Origin: Streptomyces sp. DvalAA-14
GTDB lineage: Bacteria; Actinomycetota; Actinomycetes; Streptomycetales; Streptomycetaceae
NCBI RefSeq assembly: GCF_900091855.1
Contig: NZ_FMCH01000004.1
Coordinates: 1-33,710 of the forward strand
DNA length: 33,710 nt
Direction: 5' to 3'
A program made the position numbers and the translations under genes. The notes under the pieces were generated by a model. That model worked only from the letters and a program-made list of their open reading frames with translations, did not search any database and was not told where the DNA came from. Below are positions 1 to 8,645 of the stretch, piece after piece (within the stretch, counting starts at the first letter, position 1; each line of letters opens with the position of its first letter).

Positions 1-1061
1 TGACCCCGGTGGCCGCCGGGCTGCCGTACGCCGCCGCGCTCGCCGCGGCCTGGCTTCCGGCCTGCGCCGGGGCTGTCCGGCTGCTGCGGCGCCCGGCAGC
101 CGAACGTGCCCCGCAACTCTGCGCCCTGGTCGCGCCCGCGGCGCTCGCCCTTGCCTGGTCGTGGCCCGACGACCGGGCCGCCCTCACCGTGTGGGGTGCG
201 ACGGCGCTGCTGGCGGCCGGTCTGGCCGCGGCCCTGCGCCGGGACACCGAACGCCACCTGATCGGGGCCGGCGCGGCGGCGTGCACGGTGGCCGCCTTGG
301 GGGTCGAGGCGGCGCGGGCGGCCGGCGCGGCCGGTCTGCCCGCCCACCTGGCGGCCTTCGCGCTGCTCGGTGTCGCGGTCGACTCCGTGCCGGCCGCCGC
401 CGTACTGCGCAGCCTGGCCGTCGAGTTGACCGGGTACGGGCTGGCCGCCGCCGCGCTGCTGATGACCGCGGCGAACCCGGACGCTTTCAGTGTCGCGCTG
501 TCCGTCACGGGCGCCGCCGCGCTGGGGGTGGCGCTGCGGCCCGACCGGCGCCGGGCCGCGGTGCTCGCTGCCAGCGTCCTGCTGATCGGGGCTTCCTGGG
601 TGCGGCTGGTGCTGGCGGCGGTCGCCGCGCCGGAGCCCTACACCGTCACCGTCAGCGCCGTCGTCCTGGTGCTCGGCCACCTGCGCCGTCGCCGCGTGCC
701 CGGGACCACCTCGTGGGCGGCCTACGGCGGCGGGCTCGCCGTGACGCTGCTGCCCGGTCTCGGGGCCGCCTGGGCGGACACCCACTGGCTGCGTCCGCTG
801 CTGCTCGGTCTCACCGCTCTCACGGTGACCCTGCTGGGGGCGCGGTACCGTCTGCAGGCCCCGCTGCTGATCGGCGGCGCCGTCCTGGTCGCCGACGCCC
901 TCCACGAACTGGCCCCGGAAATCGCCCAGTCGCTGGGCGTCCTGCCCCGCTGGGCCCCGCTGGCCGCCGCCGGGCTGCTGCTGGTCTTCGTGGGCGCCAC
1001 CTACGAGCGGCGCCTGGCCGCGGGCCGCCGGCTGCGCGACGGCCTGCGCCGGATGAGCTGA
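1..1061 (+). CDS. SCO7613-type polytopic membrane protein, C-terminal part (5' partial)
   Basis: The reading frame is open to the left edge of the window, so this is the 3' part of a longer gene; about 350 residues are visible. They are very rich in Ala, Leu and Val and form roughly ten hydrophobic segments separated by short Arg-rich loops, for example around the RPDRRRAAVLAASVLL stretch. The end, with a LAPEIAQSLGVLPRW-like segment, one last membrane helix and a short basic cytoplasmic tail, resembles the C-terminal region of the large actinobacterial membrane proteins called SCO7613 C-terminal domain proteins. That family assignment is from memory. No catalytic residues are recognisable and the function is unknown. 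It is convergent with the padR gene, with 22 bases between the two stop codons. Confidence 0.65.
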   Translation, partial: TPVAAGLPYAAALAAAWLPACAGAVRLLRRPAAERAPQLCALVAPAALALAWSWPDDRAALTVWGATALLAAGLAAALRRDTERHLIGAGAAACTVAALGVEAARAAGAAGLPAHLAAFALLGVAVDSVPAAAVLRSLAVELTGYGLAAAALLMTAANPDAFSVALSVTGAAALGVALRPDRRRAAVLAASVLLIGASWVRLVLAAVAAPEPYTVTVSAVVLVLGHLRRRRVPGTTSWAAYGGGLAVTLLPGLGAAWADTHWLRPLLLGLTALTVTLLGARYRLQAPLLIGGAVLVADALHELAPEIAQSLGVLPRWAPLAAAGLLLVFVGATYERRLAAGRRLRDGLRRMS

Positions 1062-1083
1062 ACGCCCTCCCGGCGTCGGCCGG

Positions 1084-1785
1084 TCAGGCCCTGCGCCCCC
1101 GCAACTTCCGTACCGCCGACGGCGCGTCGGCCTCCTGGCCCCGTACCTCACCCCGTACCTCACCCGGTACCTCAGCCGGTTCGTCCTCCGCTCCGTCAGG
1201 CGGCGTCCGGGCCGAGGCCCCGACCGCGGCGCTGCCCGCCGCACTGCCCGCCGCCGCCCCGTTCTCGGCCAGCGGGGTCAGCCGGCGGCCGGCGGTGTCC
1301 ACCAGTTCCAGGTCCGCCTTCGTATGGGCGATGGCCGCGTCGATGAGCAGTGCCACCAGCGGATCGCCGGTGTGCGAGCGGCGCAACCGGGTCAGGCCGG
1401 CCAGCTCGGACAGGTACGCCTGGCGCTGGGCGGTCACCAGCGCGGCGAGGGCGGCCGAGCCGAGCGAGGCCGCACCGAACAGCTTCAGGAACAGCTCGTC
1501 GCGGAAGCCGCCGGTGCGCACCCAGGCGCTGGTGGCCCAGCTTCGCAGCTCGTCCTGCCCGGCCGGGGTGATGGTGTAGAGCGTCTTGTCGGGGCGGTCG
1601 GCCTGGGTCACCTGGGACCGGGTGACGAAGCCGTCGCGGACCAGGCGGTCCAGGATCTGGTACAGGTGCCCGATGTTGAGGCCGCCCCACTGGGGTCCGA
1701 TGGCCTCCTGGAAACGTCCTCGCAGCTCGTAGCCGTGGTTCGGCCGGTCGGTCAGCAGTGCGAGTACCGCGTGATGCAGTGGCAT
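1084..1785 (-). CDS. PadR-family transcriptional regulator
   Basis: This 233-aa protein starts with a PadR winged helix (residues 1-85: LHHAVLALLTDRPNHGYEL, then GHLYQILDRLVRDGFV, then a TLYTITPAGQDEL wing). A PadR C-terminal helical dimerisation region follows (about 95-170). PadR proteins usually repress an adjacent transporter and release it on ligand binding. The gene is divergent from an ABC exporter pair, and two near-palindromes lie between them, so local autoregulation and exporter repression are likely. The start is an ATG preceded by a strong GGAGGAG. The last 55 residues are an Ala/Gly/Glu-rich tail outside the usual PadR fold. It includes an EVPGEVRGEVRG run encoded by a short tandem repeat and is probably disordered. 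Confidence 0.9.
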   Translation of the reverse strand: MPLHHAVLALLTDRPNHGYELRGRFQEAIGPQWGGLNIGHLYQILDRLVRDGFVTRSQVTQADRPDKTLYTITPAGQDELRSWATSAWVRTGGFRDELFLKLFGAASLGSAALAALVTAQRQAYLSELAGLTRLRRSHTGDPLVALLIDAAIAHTKADLELVDTAGRRLTPLAENGAAAGSAAGSAAVGASARTPPDGAEDEPAEVPGEVRGEVRGQEADAPSAVRKLRGRRA

Positions 1786-1800
1786 TTACACTCCTCCTGG

Positions 1801-1832
1801 ATTGTGACAATGTACTCCTGCATTGCGACAAT
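1801..1832. promoter_or_regulatory. Tandem operator candidate between padR and the ABC exporter
   Basis: Two 11-bp near-palindromes, ATTGTGACAAT (1801-1811) and ATTGCGACAAT (1822-1832), have centres 21 bp apart, which is two helical turns. The first is perfect around its central base and the second has one mismatch. They lie in the short divergent region between the PadR start and the ABC ATPase start. This is where a repressor would control both genes. The symmetry and spacing are seen directly; binding by this PadR is inferred. Confidence 0.6.
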
Positions 1833-1853
1833 TCAGCAAGTCAGGGAGGCGCC

Positions 1854-2548
<695 letters not shown>

Positions 2549-2552
<4 letters not shown>

Positions 2553-5359
2553 TCGCCATGATCTGGTCCCAACTGCGGCGCCGCCGCGGTCGGGCCCTCG
2601 CGCTGGCAACCGGCATCCTGGTCGCCGCCACCAGCTTCACCCTGCTCACCTCCACGGTGACCACCAGCCAGGCGCGGACCGTGGGCACGGTGCAGCACAA
2701 CGACCGCTCCGCGTACGACGTCCTGGTCCGCCCGCCGGACTCCACCACCGCCGTCGAGCGGCAGGACGGCCTGGTCGGCGCCAACTTCCTGTCCGGTGTG
2801 TTCGGCGGCATCACGCTCGGCCAGTACGACCGGATCAAGGCCCTCGCCGGGGTGCAGGTCGCCGCGCCGATCGCCAACATCGGCTATCTGATGGTGCAGA
2901 CGATGGTCCCGGTCGACGTCTCGGCCTTCCTCGACAGCAAGGCCCCCAGCCAACTACTGCGGCTGACACCGACGGTGACCGCCGGCCAGGGCAGCTATCG
3001 GGCCGCCGACCAGTACGTCTACCTGACCCGCGACCCGATCACGACCTCCCATACCTGGTCCGACACCACCTTCCCCGGCCTGCAGCAGGAGCACACCGCC
3101 AAGGGCGGCTCCTACGTCTGCTGGTACTACGACGACGACAAGACCGAGATGGCGACCGGCGCCGACGGCAAGCCGATGGCGCCCACGCCCGTCCCCGAGG
3201 ACCTCGAGGAGCACTCGCCGTTCGAAGCGGACATGAACTCCTGGCTCAACTGCCAGTCGGGCCGGGGCAAGGCGACCGTGGAGGTCCCCACCTCCTACCC
3301 GGTGCTGCTGTCGGCGATCGATCCCGCCGCCGAGGACCAGCTGGTGGGCGTGAGCCGAACGGTCACCTCCGGCCGGATGCTCACCGAGCGGGACAAGCCG
3401 GTCTGGACGACCGACACGAGCTACTCGGACAAACCGTTCTACAAGATCCCCGTGCTGCTCAGCAGCAAGGCGCTGACCGCCGACACCCTGCACGCCACCG
3501 TTGAGCGGCTGGATCCGCCCGACCCGGCGGCCCTGCCGGCGAAACTGGGCAGTCCGACCGCCCACGACTTCGTCAACGGGCTGCCCGGTACGCCCGTCGG
3601 GCAGGTCACCGCCGACCTCGACAAGGGCTTCCAGGCCGCCACCGGGGCGACGGCCGACCTGGACGCCGAGGACTACTGGACGGTCGGCCCGGTCGACTAC
3701 ACCCGCACGAAGCAGGGGCTGGCCCCGCGGACCAAGCCCGCCCAGTCGCCCGAGATCTGGCGGACGAATCAGGACCAGCAGTTCGTTCGCTACGTCCCCG
3801 AGGAGAACACCGGCACGCAGCTCCGCAAGGTCACCGGCCACCCCGGCACCTCCTCCGGCTGCTTCGGGACGAAGACCTGCATCGAGCAGGACTCCGGCCG
3901 CGCCCCCGTCCCGGACCTGGACATCGTCGGCCGCTACGACACCGCCGAACTGCCCGGCTTCTCCTCGGCACTGGACAATGTCCCGCTGGAGACCTACCAA
4001 ACGCCGCAGGTCACCGGCGCCGACGCCGCCAGCCGGGCCGCCCTGCACAACCAGCCGCTGCGACCCGACCGCAATCTCGGCGGCTATCTCGCGCCACCGC
4101 CCACCCTGCTCACCACGATCGACTCGATCCCCGGACTCACCCGCAGCCGCCGGGCGCCGTCACTGCAGGACAAGGCACCGGTCAGCGCGATCCGTATCCG
4201 GGTGGCCGGGGTGACCGGCGTGGACGCCGCCTCCCGGGCCCGGGTCAACGCGGTGGCCGGCCAGATCCGTACCGCGTTCCCCGGGCTGCAGGTGGACATC
4301 ACCGTCGGCAGCTCGCCGGCCCCGCAGACCATCGCGCTGCCGGGAGGACTGCGCGTCCGGGAGAACTGGACCGCCAAGGGCGTGGCCCTGCACATCTTGA
4401 CGGCCGTGGACACCAAGAGCGCGATCCTGTTCGTCCTCGTGCTGGTGGTGTGCGGACTCTTCCTCGGCCAGGCGTCGCTGGCCTCGGTGCGGTCGCGCCG
4501 CACCGAGATCGGCACACTGCGCTGCCTGGGCTGGAGCGCCTCGGAGATCCTCCGGCTGATCCTCGGCGAGCTCACGGTGATCGGGCTGGTCGCCGGCGCG
4601 CTGGGCTCGCTGCTCGCCTATGGTCTGGGCGAAGCGCTCGACCTGGCCGACGCGGCGGCCAAGGCGGCCCTGGTGCTGCCGGTCGCGCTGCTGCTGGCCC
4701 TGCTGGCCGGGCTGCTCCCGGCCTGGCGGGCCACCCGGGTCGGACCGCTCGACGCGGTCACGCCCCCGGTGACCGCCGGCCGCCGGGCGGCCCCGGTGCG
4801 GACGGTGGCGGGCCTGGCGCTGCGCAACCTGCTGCGGGTACGCGGCCGGACGGTACTGGGCGCGGCCGGACTGGCGCTCGGCGTGGCGGCCTTCACGGTA
4901 CTGCTCGCCGTCACCCTGGCCTTCCAGGGCGAGGTGGCCGGCTCGCTGCTCGGCGACGCGGTGGTCGCCCAGGCCCGAGGCGCCGACTATCTCAGCGTCG
5001 CACTGTCGCTGCTGCTCGGCGCGGCCGGGGCGGTGGACGTGCTGGTGCTGTCCCAGCGCGAACGCGCCGCCGACCTCGCGGTGCTGCGCGCCACCGGCTG
5101 GACCAGCCGCGAACTCGCCCGCATCACCCTCTACGAGGGCATCGGGCTGTCCGTCCTGGGCGGCCTGACCGGCGCGGTGCTCGGACTGGCCGCGGTCGTG
5201 GGGATCGGCCGGGGCGTACTGACCGGCCATCTGCCGGCCGTGGCGGGCGCCGCGCTGCTCGCCACGGTGGCGGCGATCGTGCTGGTCTGCGCGGCGCTGG
5301 CGGTACCGATCCGTGCCCAGTCCCGGATCGCGCCGGCTCGGCTGCTGGCGGTCGACTGA
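2549..5359 (+). CDS. FtsX-like ABC transporter permease with large extracytoplasmic domain
   Basis: This protein of about 936 aa is the permease partner of the preceding ATPase. One N-terminal membrane helix (about residues 16-36) is followed by an extracytoplasmic domain of roughly 580 residues. A first FtsX module starts near residue 620 (helices AILFVLVLVVCGLFLGQ, VIGLVAGALGSLLAYG, LPVALLLALLAGLLPAW). A second module fills the C-terminus, with the usual RATGWTSRELARI coupling segment. The GTG start at 2549 overlaps the ATPase stop and has GGAGG nine bases upstream; an ATG at 2558 is a poorer alternative. The ectodomain is longer than the 200-250 residues of typical MacB and contains several Cys residues (CWYY, NCQSG, SGCFGTKTC) that could form disulfides. 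Likely roles are export of, or immunity to, an antimicrobial or envelope compound. Confidence 0.88.
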
Positions 5360-5378
5360 GCCGCCGCCCCGCCGGCCC

Positions 5379-5413
5379 CCGCCCCACCGGTCCCCGGCGG
5401 TCCGGTGGGGCGG
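5379..5413. terminator. 12-bp stem hairpin, bidirectional terminator candidate
   Basis: CCGCCCCACCGG (5379-5390) and CCGGTGGGGCGG (5402-5413) are perfectly complementary around an 11-base loop. The hairpin fills the gap between the convergent ABC permease and hydrogenase operon. There is no U-tract, as is common for terminators in high-GC actinomycetes. Confidence 0.65.
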
Positions 5414-5416
5414 CGC

Positions 5417-6127
5417 TCAGGCGCGGTGGTGGGCGCGGTGGTGGCGGGCCTCCAGCGCTTCGACCCGGGCGGCCTGCTCCTCGGTGATCACGTCGCAGAC
5501 CCAGTCCCAGTGCAGGGCCACCCGGTCGCCCGGGCGCGGCCGCGCGATCAGGGACCGGCCGCCGGTCGACCAGCGGGCGGCCTCCCGGCGGGGCGGGCCG
5601 GGCAGCATCGCGTGGCCGTCCCAGGTCAGTGGGCGGGATTCCACGGCCGCCGACTCGCCGTCCACGGCGAGCACCACGCCGGTTCGGATCCGGCACTGGT
5701 CGAGCACGGACAGCGCGGTCGGGTTGCCGGCGGCGCGCAGCATCCGGGCCCACGGGTAGACGTCGAACACCTGGAAGCTGTGGTGGGCCAGGGCCCGGTC
5801 CGCCGCCTCGCGCCAGGTGCCGCCGAGCTGGCCCCGGAAGCGGTCCAGCATCCGGTCGAGCAGGGCGGCGGGATCGGTCTTGTCCAGCAGGTCGTTGCCG
5901 ATCCAGTACGCCTCGACCACGCGTTCGTCGAGCGGATCGGGCAGGCCGGCCGACTCGGCGAGGAACTCGAGATAGCACCAGGCACCCTCGAACTGCCGGG
6001 CCTGGCCTTCGATCCCGGCGGTCGCGTCGGCGCGGAGCAGGGCGGAGGCGTCCGGGGGACCGCAGTAGCCCAGTTCGTTGGGGGGATAGGCGTAGCGCGC
6101 GAACAACAGCGCGCCCTGCTCGCTCAT
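5417..6127 (-). CDS. DUF6390-type hydrogenase-associated protein
   Basis: A 236-aa soluble protein and the last gene of the leftward hydrogenase operon, one base after the hypE stop. It starts MSEQGALLFARYAYPPNELGYCGPP. The YPPNxLGYCGP motif, the EGAWCYLEFLAE segment and the HHSFQVFDVYPWARML stretch look like conserved blocks of a dedicated family. I recall such a protein as DUF6390 beside actinobacterial group 1h hydrogenases, but the number should be checked. No membrane helices, cofactor motifs or catalytic triads are evident. The C-terminus (GDRVALHWDWVCDVI, then a His/Arg-rich tail) is small and probably globular. A role in assembly or stability of the hydrogenase is inferred only from operon membership. 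Confidence 0.75.
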   Translation of the reverse strand: MSEQGALLFARYAYPPNELGYCGPPDASALLRADATAGIEGQARQFEGAWCYLEFLAESAGLPDPLDERVVEAYWIGNDLLDKTDPAALLDRMLDRFRGQLGGTWREAADRALAHHSFQVFDVYPWARMLRAAGNPTALSVLDQCRIRTGVVLAVDGESAAVESRPLTWDGHAMLPGPPRREAARWSTGGRSLIARPRPGDRVALHWDWVCDVITEEQAARVEALEARHHRAHHRA

Positions 6128-6128
6128 G

Positions 6129-7211
6129 TCAGCAGATCCTCGGCAGTTGTTCGCCGATCGGCAGGCCGACCACCCGGGTGCCGCCCAGCCCGGTTCTGGC
6201 CACCACCATCCCGGGGTGTTCCGGTACGCAGGTGCCGATCCTGGCGGCGGACCGCCCGAGCGGGTGCGCCCGCAGCGCCGCCAGCACCTGGTCGGCGCGG
6301 TCGGCGGGGACGAAGGCCACCAGCTTTCCCTCGTTGGCCACTTGCAGCGGGTCGAGGCCGAGCAGACTGCACGCGTCCCGCACCGCCGGCGGAACGGGCA
6401 GGTGGCGCTCGACGAGTTCGACGCCGACCTTCGAGGCGCCGGCGATCTCGTTGAGCGTGGCCGCGACCCCGCCGCGGGTCGGGTCGCGCAGGACGTGCAG
6501 ATCGGCGCCGGTGGCGAGCATCGCCGCGACCAGGCCGTGCAGGGCGGCGGTGTCGCTCTCCACCGCGGTGCCGAACTCCAGGCCCTGCCGGCAGCTCAGG
6601 ACGGCGATGCCGTGCACCCCGATGTCGCCGCTGATCAGCACGGCGTCGCCGGGCCGGGCCCGGCGCGGGTCGATGTGCACGCCGTCGGGGATCACCCCGA
6701 TACCCGCGGTGGTGATGTAGACGCCGTCCCCGCTGGCGCTGTCGACGACCTTGGTGTCCCCGGTGACCAGCCGGACCCCGGCCGCCTGCGCCGCGGTGCC
6801 CATCGCCTGCGCGATACGGCCCAGTTCGGACAGCCCGGTGCCCTCCTGGAGGATGAACGCCGTCGACAGGAACAGCGGCGTGGCACCCGACATGGCCAGG
6901 TCGTTGACCGTCCCGTTCACCGCGAGGTCGCCGATGGAGCCGCCGGGGAAGAACATGGGCTTGACCACGAAGGAGTCGGTGGAGAAGGCCAGCCGGGTGC
7001 CGTCACCCACCGACAGGACGGCGCAGTCGCCGAGTTCGGCGGTCGCCGCGGCGCCGAAGGCGGGCAGGAACAGGTGCTCGATCAGCTCGCCCGACATCGC
7101 CCCGCCACCGCCGTGGCCCATCACGACCGACGGGGTGTCCCGGAGCGGCACGGGGCAGACCCAGCCCTCGAAGTCCAGCTCGTCCAGGGTGGCTTGCATC
7201 GCGTCAGTCAC
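6129..7211 (-). CDS. hypE: Hydrogenase maturation protein HypE (carbamoyl dehydratase)
   Basis: HypE takes a carbamoyl group from HypF onto its C-terminal Cys, dehydrates it with ATP to a thiocyanate and passes cyanide to the HypC-HypD iron complex. This 360-aa protein ends in the required PRIC motif, so the terminal Cys is present. The N-terminus has the PurM-like ATP-binding region ([14 protein letters not shown], then [16 protein letters not shown] and [22 protein letters not shown]). The central [15 protein letters not shown] motif is typical. The open frame extends to 7376, but the GTG at 7211 overlaps the hypD stop (GTGA) and gives the usual length, so the upstream part is read-through of hypD sequence. 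It is translationally coupled to hypD. Confidence 0.96.
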   Translation of the reverse strand: MTDAMQATLDELDFEGWVCPVPLRDTPSVVMGHGGGGAMSGELIEHLFLPAFGAAATAELGDCAVLSVGDGTRLAFSTDSFVVKPMFFPGGSIGDLAVNGTVNDLAMSGATPLFLSTAFILQEGTGLSELGRIAQAMGTAAQAAGVRLVTGDTKVVDSASGDGVYITTAGIGVIPDGVHIDPRRARPGDAVLISGDIGVHGIAVLSCRQGLEFGTAVESDTAALHGLVAAMLATGADLHVLRDPTRGGVAATLNEIAGASKVGVELVERHLPVPPAVRDACSLLGLDPLQVANEGKLVAFVPADRADQVLAALRAHPLGRSAARIGTCVPEHPGMVVARTGLGGTRVVGLPIGEQLPRIC

Positions 7212-8311
7212 GGGGCATCGACCAGTTCCAGTCGGCGGTAGGCGTAATAGGCGGCGCAGGCGCCCTCGGAGGAGACCATCGTCGCGCCGAGCGGATTCCT
7301 CGGGGTGCACTGCTTTCCGAACGACCCGCACTCCTGCGGTCTGATCAGCCCCTGGAGCACCTCGCCGGACCGGCACAGCGACGATTCGGCGGTGTGGATC
7401 CCCGCCACGTCGAAGCGCTGCTCGGCGTCGAACTCCCGGTATTTCGCGGACAGTTTCCAGCCGCTGCGCGGGATCGTCCCGATGCCGCGCCAGGTCCGGT
7501 CGGTGACCTCGAAGACGTCGCGCAGCATCTCCATGGCCGGCACATTGCCCTCGTCGCGCACGGCACGGGGGTAGGCGTTCTCCATCTCGTGCCGGCCGGC
7601 TTCGAGTTGGAGGACGGTACGGCGGATGCCCTCCAGGATGTCCAGCGGTTCGAAGCCGGTGACCACGATGGGGACCTGGTACTTCTCAGCCAGCGGCGGG
7701 TATTCGGCGGTGCCCATCACGCTGCACACGTGCCCGGCCGCGAGGAACGCCTGCACCCGGCAGCTGGCGGACTCCATGATGGCTGCGATCGCCGGCGGCA
7801 CCAGGACATGCGACACCAGCAGGGAGAAGTTCCGCACGCCGAGCCGCCGGGCCTGGTGGACGGTCATCGCGTTGGCCGGCGCGGTGGTCTCGAAGCCGAT
7901 ACCGAAGAAGACGACCTCCCGGTCCGGGTTCTCCCGGGCCAGCTTCAGCGCGTCGAGCGGCGAGTACACCACCCGCACGTCACCGCCGGCGCTCTTGACG
8001 GAGAACAGGTCCTGGCTGCTGCCCGGCACCCGCAGCATGTCCCCGAAGGAGCAGAAGACGACCTCGGGGCGGGCGGCGATCGCCAGGGCCCGGTCGATGA
8101 TCTCCAGCGGTGTCACGCAGACCGGGCAGCCGGGGCCGTGGATCAGTTCCACGCCCTCGGGCAGCAGTTGGTCGATGCCGTGCCGGATGATCGAGTGGGT
8201 CTGGCCGCCGCAGACCTCCATCATCGCCCACCGCTGGGTGGTGGCGGCGTGGATCTGGTCGATCAGCTTCTTCGCCCGCTCGGGGTCGCTGAACTCCTCG
8301 AGGTACTTCAC
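7208..8311 (-). CDS. hypD: Hydrogenase formation protein HypD
   Basis: HypD is the [4Fe-4S] scaffold on which, with HypC, the Fe(CN)2CO unit of the [NiFe] site is built. This 367-aa protein is full length. It has the family motifs [21 protein letters not shown] (redox-active Cys pair), [10 protein letters not shown], the SAGHVC-like [10 protein letters not shown], and the C-terminal cluster-binding segment [13 protein letters not shown] followed by [10 protein letters not shown]. The GTG start overlaps the hypC stop and its own stop overlaps the hypE start. The set hypC-hypD-hypE is therefore a tightly coupled block, in the order in which the proteins act. Confidence 0.97.
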   Translation of the reverse strand: MKYLEEFSDPERAKKLIDQIHAATTQRWAMMEVCGGQTHSIIRHGIDQLLPEGVELIHGPGCPVCVTPLEIIDRALAIAARPEVVFCSFGDMLRVPGSSQDLFSVKSAGGDVRVVYSPLDALKLARENPDREVVFFGIGFETTAPANAMTVHQARRLGVRNFSLLVSHVLVPPAIAAIMESASCRVQAFLAAGHVCSVMGTAEYPPLAEKYQVPIVVTGFEPLDILEGIRRTVLQLEAGRHEMENAYPRAVRDEGNVPAMEMLRDVFEVTDRTWRGIGTIPRSGWKLSAKYREFDAEQRFDVAGIHTAESSLCRSGEVLQGLIRPQECGSFGKQCTPRNPLGATMVSSEGACAAYYAYRRLELVDAP

Positions 8312-8604
8312 CGGCCTGCTCCTTCGATGAACTGCTGCTGCCTGGCCGCCGGTTCGAACCCGTCGCCGAACTCCTCGGCGAGGATGCCGAGCCGGTCGAA
8401 GCTGGCCAGCGTCTCCTGGGCCGACCGCTCGTCGAGGCGCTGGATGGCGAATCCGACGTGCACGATGACGTATTCACCGACCGCCGCGTCGGGGATGTAC
8501 TGGAGGCAGACCTCCTTGCGCACCCCGCCGAAGTCCACCTCCGCCATCAAGGTGCCGTCGACTTCGGCGGTGCTGAGCACCCGCCCGGGAACTGCCAGAC
8601 ACAT
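8308..8604 (-). CDS. hypC: HypC-family hydrogenase assembly chaperone (stand-alone copy)
   Basis: This 98-aa protein begins MCLAVPGRV; Cys2 is the residue that binds iron in HypC proteins. The [15 protein letters not shown] strand and the closing [18 protein letters not shown] motif are family signatures. HypC shuttles the Fe(CN)2CO group from HypD to the large-subunit precursor. The ATG is preceded by AGAGAGGGA, and the larger open frame upstream (to 9261) has no family content. A second HypC domain exists in this locus as the N-terminus of the HypF fusion, so the two may have split roles, such as one for HypD loading and one for delivery to HhyL. The C-terminal 20 residues ([15 protein letters not shown]) extend beyond short HypC proteins. 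Confidence 0.95.
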   Translation of the reverse strand: MCLAVPGRVLSTAEVDGTLMAEVDFGGVRKEVCLQYIPDAAVGEYVIVHVGFAIQRLDERSAQETLASFDRLGILAEEFGDGFEPAARQQQFIEGAGR

Positions 8605-8645
8605 GGTCCCTCTCTCTTCTCGGTGGGCGTTCGGCACGGATCCCG

